Part shown: in pieces, positions 36,701 to 44,889 of the stretch
Layout of the letters: each line of letters starts with the position of its first letter
Position numbering within the stretch: the stretch's first letter is position 1
DNA from: Kineosporia corallincola
Lineage (GTDB): Bacteria; Actinomycetota; Actinomycetes; Actinomycetales; Kineosporiaceae
Direction of reading: 5' to 3'
Assembly (NCBI RefSeq): GCF_018499875.1
Contig: NZ_JAHBAY010000001.1
Span: 1 to 64,000 of the forward strand
DNA length: 64,000 nucleotides
Program-made: the position numbers and the translations under genes
The notes under the pieces: model-generated
Told to the model about the DNA's origin: nothing
The model's input: only the letters and a program-made list of their open reading frames with translations
Database searches by the model: none

Positions 36701-37984
36701 GTGAGCTTGGTCGTGCAGAAGTACGGCGGTTCCTCCGTCGCCGATGCCGAGAGCGTCAAGCGGGTCGCCCGCCGGATCGTGGACACGCGAAAGCAGGGGC
36801 ACGACGTCTGCGTCGTGGTCTCCGCCATGGGTGACACCACCGACGACCTGATCGATCTCGCCGAGAAGGTCTCGCCGCTGCCGCCGGCCCGCGAGCTCGA
36901 CATGCTGCTAACGGCGGGCGAGCGGATCTCGATGGCCGTGCTGGCCATGGCGATCGCGGCGCTCGGCCAGGAGGCCCGGTCGTTCACCGGCAGCCAGGCC
37001 GGTGTGATCACCGACGGCGTGCACGGCAAGGCGCGCATCATCGACGTCACCCCGGGCCGCATCCGGGCCGCGCTCGACGAGGGGCACATCGCCATCGTCG
37101 CCGGCTTCCAGGGCGTCAGCCAGGACACGAAAGACATCACGACGCTCGGCCGCGGTGGCTCCGACACCACGGCGGTGGCCCTGGCCGCCGCGCTCGAGGC
37201 CGACGTCTGCGAGATCTACACCGATGTGGACGGCATCTTCAGCGCCGACCCGCGCATCGTCCCCTCGGCCCGCCAGGTCAAGCGCATCACCAGCGAGGAG
37301 ATGCTGGAGATGGCGGCGTCCGGCGCCAAGGTGCTGCACCTGCGCTGCGTGGAGTACGCCCGCCGGTTCAACGTCCCGGTCCACGTCCGCTCGTCGTTCA
37401 GCCATCGCGAGGGCACCTGGGTCACCGACAAGCCCGTCGAATCAACAGCGCAAGGAGCAGTGGTGGAGCAGCCGATCATCTCCGGGGTCGCACACGACCG
37501 GAGCGAAGCGAAGATCACCGTGGTCGGCGTGCCGGACAAGCCCGGCAAGGCCGCCGAGATCTTCCAGGTGGTCGCCGCCGCCGAGATCAACCTCGACATG
37601 ATCGTGCAGAACATCTCGCAGGCCACCAGCGGCCTGACCGACATCTCCTTCACGCTGCCGAAGACCGACGGCCAGGCGGCGATGAACGCGCTCAACCGCG
37701 CGCAGGAGTCGATCGGCTTCGAAAGCCTGCGCTACGACGACCAGATCGGCAAGGTCTCGCTGATCGGCGCCGGAATGCGTAGCCACCCGGGGGTTTCCGC
37801 GCAGATGTTCGCCGCGCTGGCTGAGGCCGGGATCAACATCGAGATGATCAGCACCTCGGAGATCCGGCTCTCGCTGGTCACCCGCGCCGATCGTCTCGAC
37901 GACGCGGTCCGCGTCATTCACACCGCTTTCGGCCTCGACAGCACCGACGGAGAGGCCGTGGTCTACGGAGGTACCGGACGATGA
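36701..37984 (+). CDS. lysC: aspartate kinase (alpha subunit, full length)
   Basis: It phosphorylates aspartate at the start of the lysine, threonine, methionine and diaminopimelate pathway. The 427-residue protein has KYGGSSVA near residue 5, the catalytic and substrate region ([23 protein letters not shown] near 133), and two ACT domains (about 270-340 and 345-415). GTG is preceded by AAGGAGC at 7 bases. It overlaps asd by ATGA. Feedback inhibition by lysine and threonine is expected from the family (Corynebacterium and Mycobacterium type). Confidence 0.96.
   Translation: MSLVVQKYGGSSVADAESVKRVARRIVDTRKQGHDVCVVVSAMGDTTDDLIDLAEKVSPLPPARELDMLLTAGERISMAVLAMAIAALGQEARSFTGSQAGVITDGVHGKARIIDVTPGRIRAALDEGHIAIVAGFQGVSQDTKDITTLGRGGSDTTAVALAAALEADVCEIYTDVDGIFSADPRIVPSARQVKRITSEEMLEMAASGAKVLHLRCVEYARRFNVPVHVRSSFSHREGTWVTDKPVESTAQGAVVEQPIISGVAHDRSEAKITVVGVPDKPGKAAEIFQVVAAAEINLDMIVQNISQATSGLTDISFTLPKTDGQAAMNALNRAQESIGFESLRYDDQIGKVSLIGAGMRSHPGVSAQMFAALAEAGINIEMISTSEIRLSLVTRADRLDDAVRVIHTAFGLDSTDGEAVVYGGTGR
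37460..37984 (+). CDS. lysC: internal start for the aspartate kinase beta subunit
   Basis: Codon 254 is a GTG with AAGGAGC 2-9 bases upstream, and a second GTG follows at once. The sequence AAGGAGC is the same as in front of the main start. From here the frame encodes 174 residues comprising just the two ACT domains. In Corynebacterium and Mycobacterium an in-frame internal start yields the beta subunit of an alpha2-beta2 enzyme. The match in position and ribosome site makes the same arrangement likely here. Confidence 0.8.
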   Translation: MVEQPIISGVAHDRSEAKITVVGVPDKPGKAAEIFQVVAAAEINLDMIVQNISQATSGLTDISFTLPKTDGQAAMNALNRAQESIGFESLRYDDQIGKVSLIGAGMRSHPGVSAQMFAALAEAGINIEMISTSEIRLSLVTRADRLDDAVRVIHTAFGLDSTDGEAVVYGGTGR

Positions 37985-39042
37985 GCAAGCCCACCCTCGC
38001 AGTGGTCGGCGCCACCGGCGCCGTCGGCACCGTCATGCTCGGCATCCTGTCGCAGCGCGCGGACATCTGGGGCGAGATCCGCCTGATCGCCTCCGCGCGC
38101 TCGGCCGGCAAACTGCTGACGGTCCGGGGCGAGCAGGTCGCCGTGCAGGCGATCAGTCCGGAGGCGTTCGACGGCGTCGACATCGCGATGTTCGATGTGC
38201 CGGACGAGATCTCGGCCGAGTGGGCCCCGATCGCGGTCGAGCGCGGCGCGATCGTGGTGGACAACTCCGGCGCCTTCCGGATGGACCCGGACGTGCCGCT
38301 GGTGGTGCCCGAGGTGAACCCGGACGCGGCCCGTAACCGCCCGCGCGGCATCATCTCCAACCCGAACTGCACCACGCTGACCATGATCGACGCGCTCGGT
38401 GCCCTGCACCGCAAGTGGCAGCTCACCGAGCTCGTGGTGGCCTCCTACCAGGCTGCCTCCGGTGCCGGTCAGCCCGGTATCGACCGGCTGCACGACGAGA
38501 TCGAGGTGGTCGCGGCCGACCGTTCCCTGGGCTCGGTGGCCGGCGACGTGCGCAGCGCGATCGCCGCCAAGCTGGGCGACGGCCCCTCGCCGTTCCCCGC
38601 GCCGCTGGCCCTGAACGTCGTTCCGTGGGCGGGTTCCGCCAAGGGCGACGGCTGGAGCAGCGAGGAGCTCAAGGTCCGCAACGAGTCCCGCAAGATCCTC
38701 GGCATCCCCGACCTCAAGGTGTCCGCCACCTGCGTCCGGGTTCCGGTCGTCACCACGCACTCGCTCGCGGTGCACGCCACCTTCGCGTCCGACATCACCG
38801 TCGACGAGGCCCGGCAGGCCCTGGTCGAGGCGCCGAGCGTGGTCGTCGTCGACGACCCGGACGGCAAGGAGTTCCCGACCCCGGCCGACACCGTGGGCGC
38901 CGACCCGACTTTCGTCGGCCGGCTGCGTCAGGCGCTGGACTTCCCGAACACGCTCGACCTGTTCGTGACCGGCGACAACCTGCGCAAGGGCGCCGCCCTC
39001 AACACGGCCCAGATCGCCGAGCTGGTCGCCGCCGAGCTCTGA
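37981..39042 (+). CDS. asd: aspartate-semialdehyde dehydrogenase
   Basis: It reduces aspartyl phosphate with NADPH to aspartate semialdehyde, the second step of the pathway opened by LysC. The 353-residue protein has the NADP loop [12 protein letters not shown] near 9, the catalytic cysteine in ISNPNCTT near 132 and the RVPVVTTHS active-site histidine region near 252. It overlaps lysC by 4 bases, so the kinase and dehydrogenase are made together. Confidence 0.95.
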   Translation: MSKPTLAVVGATGAVGTVMLGILSQRADIWGEIRLIASARSAGKLLTVRGEQVAVQAISPEAFDGVDIAMFDVPDEISAEWAPIAVERGAIVVDNSGAFRMDPDVPLVVPEVNPDAARNRPRGIISNPNCTTLTMIDALGALHRKWQLTELVVASYQAASGAGQPGIDRLHDEIEVVAADRSLGSVAGDVRSAIAAKLGDGPSPFPAPLALNVVPWAGSAKGDGWSSEELKVRNESRKILGIPDLKVSATCVRVPVVTTHSLAVHATFASDITVDEARQALVEAPSVVVVDDPDGKEFPTPADTVGADPTFVGRLRQALDFPNTLDLFVTGDNLRKGAALNTAQIAELVAAEL

Positions 39043-39055
39043 GGCATCCGTCATG

Positions 39056-39089
39056 CTGCGGGCCGGTGCCGAAAGGTACCGGCCCGCAG
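39056..39089. terminator. bidirectional terminator after asd
   Basis: A 15-bp stem (39056-39070 and 39075-39089, one G-T pair) capped by a GAAA tetraloop lies between convergent genes. Confidence 0.85.
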
Positions 39090-39144
39090 TGCGTTTCCTC
39101 GGGGCAAAAATGGTGGACGACGAAAAGACCGCACCGGTACCGCG

Positions 39145-40944
39145 TCAGGTCGGCAGATGGCGCTGCACGAAATCGATCTCGGCGCGCACCTGTCGCACCC
39201 TCTCGTCGTCCACCAGGGAACCGTGACCCGCGTCGTAGCGGTAGACCTCGTGCACGGAACCCCGTGCGGAGAGGGCCTTCACGTAGTTCTCGATCTGCCG
39301 GATCGGGCAGCGCGGGTCGTTCTCACCGGCCAGGATCATCACCGGCGCGCTGACCTCGCCGACGTAGGTGATCGGGCTGGAGTCCTGGTACTTGCCCGGC
39401 ACCTCGTCCGGCGAGCCGCCGAACAACGACCGGTCGAATGCCTTCAGCCCTTCCATCTCGTCTTCGTAGGCGGCCAGGTAGTCGGCCACGGGCACCCCGG
39501 CCACCCCGACGGCCCAGCGGTCCGGGTACAGGCCGAGCCCGAGCAGCGTGAGGTAGCCGCCCCACGACGCCCCGGCCAGCACGATCCGGCCCGGTGCCAC
39601 GGTCCCGGCATCGACCAGGTGGTCGCGCACCGCCACGACGTCTTCGAGTTCGATGTGCCCGACCCGCTTCTCGAGGGCGTCGCGCCACAACGAGCCGTAT
39701 CCGGTGGAGCCGCGGTAGTTCACCTGGAGCACCGCGAAACCGTGGTCCACCCAGGCGCTCGGGTAGGCGCGGAACCAGTCTCCGTCGTGCGCGGTCGGAC
39801 CGCCGTGCACGTCGATCACCAGCGGCAGCGGCTCGGGAACGCCGGCCGGGCGGCGTAGCAGGGCGTGCACGCGGCCACCCGGCCCGTCCACCCAGACGTC
39901 TTCCAGCACCACCGACGGAGGAGCCGGCTCACCGGGCGGCGCCAGCACCACGGCACCGTCGAGATCGCGCACCGCGGGCGGCAGTTCGGCCGAGGACCAG
40001 AGCGTCCAGACTGCCCCGCCGGGCCGGGTCGTCGCCTCCATCACCGTGCCGGCGGTGGGGCCGACCGCCTCGGTGGCCAGGCTGATCAGACTGATGGTGT
40101 AAAGCCGGGTGCGGGCCTCATGATCCACACTGACCAGCAGCGCGGAGGCGTCCCGGTACCACTGCGCCTCCGAGATCTCGCCCGGGACATCGAGATTCAC
40201 CGCGGTCTCGGTGCCGGACACCACGTCCCAGATCAGCAGTTCGCCCCGGCCCCGGCGCTCGTGCAGCACCAGCAGCCGCGGATCGCCCACGACCGGAGCG
40301 AAACCCAGCGGTTCCAGGCTCTTTCCGGCGCCGTCCCAGAGATCCGCGACCGTCGACCCGTCGTCCACCCGCAGCACGCGCAGGGCGGTGTGCCGGGAAT
40401 CGCCGTGCTCGCTGTGGGCGATGGCGAGCAGGGAACCGTCCTCACTCAGCCCGCCCACCCCGGCGTCCTCAATGTGCTCGTAGATCAGGCGCAGCGGCTT
40501 GCCGGGCTCTTCCACGTGGATGCGGGTGCCGTAGCCGTCGTCGTTCTGGCCGATCACCGCCAGCCCGTCGGGTCCCAGCGCCAGTCCGGCCGAATAGGAC
40601 GGCAGCAGAACGGGAATCGCCACCTGGTCGGAGCCGGGTGGAGAGCCGAACGGCTGCTTGCGCCAAATGCCGTGCTCGTTGCCGGCCGCGTCGTCGAACC
40701 ACCAGATCCACTCGCCGGACGGGTCGATCTCGCCGTGCGCCGTGCCCTCCCGGCGGGAGGTGAGCAGGGCGAGCGGCTCGCCCACGCGCCAGCTGTGCAT
40801 CTCCAGCACGCCGTCGTGGGTGGCCACCACCGAGCAGCGGTCGGGTGCGCCGGTGGCCCAGACCGGCATGCCGATTCGGCCGGCCCGGAAGCGTCGTTCC
40901 CAGGCCGGCAGAGGACTGGGCTGCGAGGGGGTCGGGGCGGTCAT
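39145..40944 (-). CDS. S9 family serine peptidase (second copy)
   Basis: The 599-residue protein has a beta-propeller-like N-terminal half and a C-terminal alpha/beta hydrolase. The nucleophile is in GASWGG near 459, the acid in GENDPR near 542 and the histidine in AGHGSL near 574. MTAPTPSQ at 40944 is taken as the start because the conserved propeller begins soon after. The reading frame continues upstream to 41700, but that part is antisense to the hexapeptide-repeat gene. It is only distantly similar to the peptidase at 351-2399. Substrate unknown. Confidence 0.9.
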   Translation of the reverse strand: MTAPTPSQPSPLPAWERRFRAGRIGMPVWATGAPDRCSVVATHDGVLEMHSWRVGEPLALLTSRREGTAHGEIDPSGEWIWWFDDAAGNEHGIWRKQPFGSPPGSDQVAIPVLLPSYSAGLALGPDGLAVIGQNDDGYGTRIHVEEPGKPLRLIYEHIEDAGVGGLSEDGSLLAIAHSEHGDSRHTALRVLRVDDGSTVADLWDGAGKSLEPLGFAPVVGDPRLLVLHERRGRGELLIWDVVSGTETAVNLDVPGEISEAQWYRDASALLVSVDHEARTRLYTISLISLATEAVGPTAGTVMEATTRPGGAVWTLWSSAELPPAVRDLDGAVVLAPPGEPAPPSVVLEDVWVDGPGGRVHALLRRPAGVPEPLPLVIDVHGGPTAHDGDWFRAYPSAWVDHGFAVLQVNYRGSTGYGSLWRDALEKRVGHIELEDVVAVRDHLVDAGTVAPGRIVLAGASWGGYLTLLGLGLYPDRWAVGVAGVPVADYLAAYEDEMEGLKAFDRSLFGGSPDEVPGKYQDSSPITYVGEVSAPVMILAGENDPRCPIRQIENYVKALSARGSVHEVYRYDAGHGSLVDDERVRQVRAEIDFVQRHLPT

Positions 40945-41205
40945 GACGAGATCCTCGCACGCGGTGATCGCACGGGTACGGTCTTCGCGCCGGGTGTCCG
41001 CCGTGGGCCCGGAAATTGGGAGGCACTCCGCCGCAGTGGTTCGTAGCCCACCACGGCGGAGCGCCGTGGTGGTCATATCGGCAGGCCGTCGCGGCTCTTG
41101 AAGGATCGTGCGGAAAACCGGAGCCGGGCCGAGGCAGCTCTTGAGAGGGCGGGGCCGGTCGGGAATGCTGAACCGGGACGAAGCCGGAACGGTGAGGGGC
41201 GGATC

Positions 41206-41676
41206 ATGGGGGACGACGTGGCGGACTCGGGCGTGGCGGGCAGCATCGACGTGACCGGATCGGCGGGGGTCGCCGGAAGCATCGGTGTCAGCGACAGCGT
41301 CGCGGTGGCCGGCAGCGCGGGGGTCGCCGGTGCGGCCGGGGTGGCCGGCAGCACGGCGGTCGCAGGTAGTGCCGGGGTGGCGGGCAGCGTCGCGGTGGCC
41401 GGGAGCGCGGGCGTGGCGGGCAGTGTCGCCGTCAGCGGCAGCGCCGGGGTGGCCGGCAGCCTCGGTGTCAGCGGCAGCATCGGGGTGCTGAGGAGTCTGG
41501 CCGTTCTGTTCGGCATCGGGATCCGGCGCAGCGTCGGCGTGTTCGCCTGCGTCGGCTGCCGGGACTGTGTCGGCTGCGCCTTCTGCGTCGGCTGCCGCAA
41601 CTGCGTGGGCTGTGTCTTCTGCATCGGCGACGTGGGGCTGCGCGGTGTGAACGGGTTGCGGAGCCGGACGGCCTGA
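41206..41676 (+). CDS. hexapeptide-repeat protein ending in a cysteine ladder
   Basis: Unknown and unusual. After a 7-residue head the 156-residue protein is built of 24 uninterrupted six-residue units with the pattern [V/I/L/A/S][G/A/D]V[A/S/T]GS: for example VAVAGS alternating with AGVAGS. In units 18-22 the sixth and third positions become cysteine (VGVFAC, VGCRDC, VGCAFC, VGCRNC, VGCVFC), giving nine cysteines at residues 115, 118 and so on to 139, each exactly three apart. Two glycine-rich units and RSRTA close the protein. The period matches left-handed beta-helix proteins, whose [LIV]-[GAED]-x2-[STAV]-x rule is only partly met. The start has GGTGAGG upstream. No signal peptide or neighbouring partner explains it. 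Confidence 0.65.
   Translation: MGDDVADSGVAGSIDVTGSAGVAGSIGVSDSVAVAGSAGVAGAAGVAGSTAVAGSAGVAGSVAVAGSAGVAGSVAVSGSAGVAGSLGVSGSIGVLRSLAVLFGIGIRRSVGVFACVGCRDCVGCAFCVGCRNCVGCVFCIGDVGLRGVNGLRSRTA
41206..41676 (+). repeat. 18-bp period DNA repeat of the hexapeptide gene
   Basis: The units are 18 bases long and drift in sequence, with most third positions G or C. The strand-opposite frames read as Pro/Thr- or Ala/Asp-rich repeats, which produces long false open frames. Confidence 0.8.
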
Positions 41677-41885
41677 CCGGCTACGTGCTGTAGCCGACAC
41701 TGATGCAGCAAGGGTGCAGTGTGCAAGGTTTCGGTCGGTCAGTTCGCGGGTAGGCGAACATGATTCGGTCCGGATGCCGGGGTACTAGAACCTTTGACGC
41801 ATGGCGGCTCGTGCGGGCGAGGCGGGAGAACTGAGGGGAGCGACCGGCGCACGGGATCCGGTCGCCGTCCCCGACAGGAGTTCTC

Positions 41886-42749
41886 ATGAGCATCCGTACA
41901 CCGCGTGCACTCGTCCTGGCCACGGTCGCGCTGGCCGCCGCCGTCGTGGTGCCGGCCGCCACGGCCCAGGCCAAGGACAGTCCCCAGGGAAATTTCGCGG
42001 TCACGGTCAACGGCACCACCTACGACCCGGCGCCGGGCAAGGACGTGAAGCTCAAGGACGCGGCCGTCACCGGGCGGATCTCGGTGCGTGGTGTCCACGT
42101 CGGCTTCGACATCGATCCGGCCACCCTCGGTGTCTATGACTACACGCTCACCGGTGCGGCGGACCCGGAGCGGATGGTCACCCGGCCCACGGTGGTGTTC
42201 GCCTCGAAGGTCCCGGTGCTGACGCCCGCCCAGATCGGCCCGGCCGCTCAGGTGCGGATCAAGGAGCTGAAGATCAAGGACGACGACGCCACCGTCGTGC
42301 TGGGGGTCACCGGCGGCACGATGAAGTTCCAGGCCAAGGACTTCGCCCAGGGCGGGATCTTCCAGCAGGAGCCGGAATTCGGTTCCGACGTGGAGATCGT
42401 GCACACCCTCGGCCCGGAGCTGTTCTACTTCACCAACGAGTTCACCGGGAAGATCAACTTCGGTGACGGCCGCGACCCGGTGACGGCGGCGGCCAGCAGC
42501 GCCGGCTATCACGAGATGCTGCTGGGCAAGGACAGCCCGCAGGTGGCGACCAAGCTCTACCAGGACGGATCGGTGACCCGCTGGTCGGTGGCCTCGGGCG
42601 GCCGGATGGGCGGCGTGCTGGGCGAGGATGCGATCGAGCTCTCGCAGGGTGCGACCAACTGCACCTCCCAGTGCCAGGCGCAGAACCGGATCCGCGGGTC
42701 GCTGCCGGTGCCGCCGCTGCCCGTCGACCCCACGCCGCTGGGCGGCTGA
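41886..42749 (+). CDS. secreted protein of unknown function
   Basis: The 287-residue protein starts with a clear signal peptide (MSIRTPRALVLATVALAAAVVV, cleavage after an AQA-type site near residue 28). The mature part looks beta-rich, with alternating TVNGTTYDP and VRIKELKIKDDDATVVLGVTG stretches, one Cys pair near the C-terminus (NCTSQC) and a Pro-rich end. No membrane anchor is seen. I do not recognise a family. GACAGGAG is 6 bases before the ATG. A GC-rich stem-loop follows. Confidence 0.75.
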   Translation: MSIRTPRALVLATVALAAAVVVPAATAQAKDSPQGNFAVTVNGTTYDPAPGKDVKLKDAAVTGRISVRGVHVGFDIDPATLGVYDYTLTGAADPERMVTRPTVVFASKVPVLTPAQIGPAAQVRIKELKIKDDDATVVLGVTGGTMKFQAKDFAQGGIFQQEPEFGSDVEIVHTLGPELFYFTNEFTGKINFGDGRDPVTAAASSAGYHEMLLGKDSPQVATKLYQDGSVTRWSVASGGRMGGVLGEDAIELSQGATNCTSQCQAQNRIRGSLPVPPLPVDPTPLGG

Positions 42750-42755
42750 GCCGGG

Positions 42756-42804
42756 GAGAACGGTGCCGGAGGACGGTCGGCCGCCCTCCGGCACCACGGT
42801 TCTC
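42756..42804. terminator. convergent terminator, secreted protein / DUF397
   Basis: Arms 42756-42772 and 42785-42804 pair over 17 bp with a 3-nt bulge, and fill the gap between two convergent genes. Confidence 0.7.
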
Positions 42805-42813
42805 AGTGGAGGG

Positions 42814-43017
42814 TCAGGAGCTCAGGCCGTCGAGCTCGCCGCCCTTCGCGGCGTCGATCCAGGCCGAGAACTCGCCGGGGCTGAACCGGAGCGTGGGACC
42901 GGTGCCGTGCGACTTGGTGTCACGAACCTCGACATTTCGCCCGTTTCGTCGCATTTCCACGCACTGGCCTCCGCCGCCACTGGCCTGGGCCTTGATCCAA
43001 GGGGTCTGCGTACTCAT
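42814..43017 (-). CDS. DUF397 domain protein
   Basis: The 67-residue protein is a complete DUF397 domain: W-x-K-A-x-xSGGGGQCVEM, VEVRDTKSH and the terminal LRFSPGEFSAWIDAAKGG. Such proteins accompany XRE regulators with a DUF5753 domain in actinomycetes (for example BldB/WhiJ-like pairs) and are thought to modulate them. Its ATG overlaps the HTH gene's stop by 4 bases. Confidence 0.93.
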   Translation of the reverse strand: MSTQTPWIKAQASGGGGQCVEMRRNGRNVEVRDTKSHGTGPTLRFSPGEFSAWIDAAKGGELDGLSS

Positions 43018-43829
43018 GTCGTGTACTCCTCGAGTCGGACGGACTTCTGCATGAGCGTTGCCCAGACGTCCCGGTAGGCACGGAGCTTGCTTTCTTTTTC
43101 CAGGTACCGGGCATCTGTCTGCGACTCCAGATAGACCACGTCGGTGTCTGGTTCGGTGAATTCCAGCAGGGTGAAGGCCCCGCTGCGTAAACCCGGGTGC
43201 GCGCCCGCGGACCAGGGCAGTATCCGAACCTCGATGTTGGCCTTCTCCTCGGTCAGTTGACGAAGATAGCGCACCTGTTCGCCCATGATGTCGGCCGAAC
43301 CGATGATTCGGTGCAGCGCCGATTCACCGATGACGGCCGCGATGAATGGTGGCTCGGCGCTGTTGAAGGCGGTTTCCATCCGGGTTATCCGTAACGCCGC
43401 GTCACGTCGGCGACTGGCTTCGTCCATGCCCTCACCGATCGTGAGAAATTCGTGGTAGCGCGGAGTTTGGAGCAGGCCGTGGATCAACTCAGCGTCATAG
43501 GTCCGGATTGCCGCAGCCGACTGCTCGAGATCGAGGTAGAGACCGAACCCGGGGATCAGGACGTCGTTGAAGTCCTCCCAGATGTTTTCCTCGTCGGCCT
43601 TGCCGGCCAGGTCGGTGAGCCGGTCGGTGGTGGCCTCGTCGGCGCCGTACATGAAACACAGTGCGCGGATGTCGGCGTACTTGTAAGGCCCTTTTCCTGC
43701 CTCCATTCGCCAGATCTTCTGCCGTGACCCGACCGACCTGACGTCTTCCGGCCGTTTACCGGCCTTTTCCCGGAGCTTCCGGAGTTGCCGGCCCAAAGAC
43801 CTCCGCCCCATCCCCGACCCGCTGCTCAT
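43014..43829 (-). CDS. XRE-type helix-turn-helix regulator with DUF5753 domain
   Basis: The 271-residue protein has an N-terminal HTH (about 10-65, LGRQLRKLREKAGKRPEDV to IWRMEAGKG) and a C-terminal DUF5753 domain (about 85-265, containing GLLQTPRYH, ALHRIIG and LRSGAFTLLEF). The family controls development and secondary metabolism in Streptomyces (WhiJ-type). The DUF397 gene follows at once, the usual pairing. A divergent small-protein pair lies upstream, across a 190-bp intergenic region. Confidence 0.93.
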   Translation of the reverse strand: MSSGSGMGRRSLGRQLRKLREKAGKRPEDVRSVGSRQKIWRMEAGKGPYKYADIRALCFMYGADEATTDRLTDLAGKADEENIWEDFNDVLIPGFGLYLDLEQSAAAIRTYDAELIHGLLQTPRYHEFLTIGEGMDEASRRRDAALRITRMETAFNSAEPPFIAAVIGESALHRIIGSADIMGEQVRYLRQLTEEKANIEVRILPWSAGAHPGLRSGAFTLLEFTEPDTDVVYLESQTDARYLEKESKLRAYRDVWATLMQKSVRLEEYTT

Positions 43830-44020
43830 ACCGGGGAGTGTTCCATTCGCTGGATTCGACGGGCGAGTAGCAAACCGGGCGTATCGAATGTTGTCACGCT
43901 CTCGCCGTCACAAAACGTTACGTTGAAGTGAGGTGGCGGATTGGCCGAAGCTAATTGTTGGCGGGGGGAGCCCGGTGTGTTCGCTGCACCGGTCAATGCC
44001 ATACGACGGGGGTCGAACCC

Positions 44021-44368
44021 ATGCACGAGCAAGCTGCCCTGAAAGGCGAAAGACCCGCGAGACCGGCTGCCGAACAGTGGCTCGGCCGGATCGCCATCGA
44101 TCTGCGCAATGCCCGCGACTGGTCGATCGGCACACTGGAACTCGAGTTCCAGCTGAATGCCGTCACGGCCTGGTTCGGTTCCCGGGTTCTCGCGGTGATG
44201 GATCGGGATCAGTTGCGCGACTGGATCATTCACCCACGGGGCACCCGTCTGCCGGTCGACGACCTGATCTGGTCGGCCCAGTACGGCTCCACCTATGTGG
44301 CCATCGGCCTGGGCTCGGAGTACCGGCTCAGCGACGCGTCCGTACGAGAACTCACGGCGGTGGTCTGA
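44021..44368 (+). CDS. 115-residue unknown protein next to the HTH/DUF397 module
   Basis: The ATG at 44021 has GGGGGTCGA about 8 bases upstream. The protein is mixed alpha/beta with a segment WSIGTLELEFQLNAVTAWFGSR and LPVDDLIWSAQYGSTYVAIGL. No family recognised. It is divergent from the XRE gene and 1 base before the next ATG, so it forms a pair with the 62-residue protein. Association with the regulator is inferred from position and from the common occurrence of small genes at such loci. Confidence 0.6.
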   Translation: MHEQAALKGERPARPAAEQWLGRIAIDLRNARDWSIGTLELEFQLNAVTAWFGSRVLAVMDRDQLRDWIIHPRGTRLPVDDLIWSAQYGSTYVAIGLGSEYRLSDASVRELTAVV

Positions 44369-44369
44369 G

Positions 44370-44558
44370 ATGACCGCCACCACACAGCTCGAACCCGATC
44401 ACCGGCCGACCGGCGGTTTCTGCGCCTGCTGCGGGGCCGTGTATCCGTGTGCCGCCGTCCGCCGGCAGAGCCGCGACCAGCCACCGGCCCGGGAATTCCT
44501 GGTGCCGATGTCCCGGTTGTCGCGCCTGCGCGAGGAAGGCGGCACATCCGCCCGGTAG
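44370..44558 (+). CDS. 62-residue Cys-rich small protein
   Basis: The ATG follows the previous stop after 1 base (TGAGATG), so translation is coupled. The N-terminal third holds three cysteines in FCACCGAVYPC, a spacing that could bind zinc. The rest is basic (RRQSRDQ, LSRLREEGG). Unknown function. Confidence 0.6.
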   Translation: MTATTQLEPDHRPTGGFCACCGAVYPCAAVRRQSRDQPPAREFLVPMSRLSRLREEGGTSAR

Positions 44559-44889
44559 TCACCGGAAGGCCCGGCGGTACGTACGGTCACGCGAAACGCA
44601 CCGGCAGAGAGGCTTTCTGGGGTACGGGCGAGTAAGGGGGCTGATCAGGCCAGCGGGGGCTGATCAGCCCCCTGGGCATTCCGGATTTGCCGTCCGTTCG
44701 CGATGAACGTCGTGAAACCAGCTTTCTGGCGGGGGTTTTCCCCCGTCCTTTCTCGGTCGAAGGGCCCGTTCACCGAAATCCTGGGACTCAGTCCGGTAGT
44801 TGCTCTGACAAGCACTCCCGCATTTGGAAAACTGTCGTCGTGCGTCAGGCGAATGCCGGTTCTGCCGGTGAGCTTTTCCGGAGGTGGCC
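44559..44889. other. 331-bp intergenic region before the FHA gene
   Basis: The first third holds a large hairpin (44636-44672). The rest is a promoter-sized spacer with T-rich stretches around 44733-44755. An open frame at 44687-44893 lacks a ribosome site and was rejected. Confidence 0.5.
44636..44672. terminator. hairpin with two alternative pairings
   Basis: GGGGGCTGATCA (44636-44647) pairs over 12 bp with TGATCAGCCCCC (44661-44672). The downstream part (44655-44672) is also a perfect 18-bp palindrome by itself. Confidence 0.6.

Noticed and set aside
40945-41700. N-terminal extension of the second S9 peptidase frame to 41700
   Set aside because: This part is antisense to the hexapeptide-repeat gene and reads as an Ala/Asp/His repeat shadow; the peptidase begins at 40944.
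41073-41726. Minus-strand frame with LPATP repeats
   Set aside because: It mirrors the plus-strand hexapeptide repeat; the plus frame has a better ribosome site and a sharper repeat pattern with cysteines. Strand choice is still worth testing.
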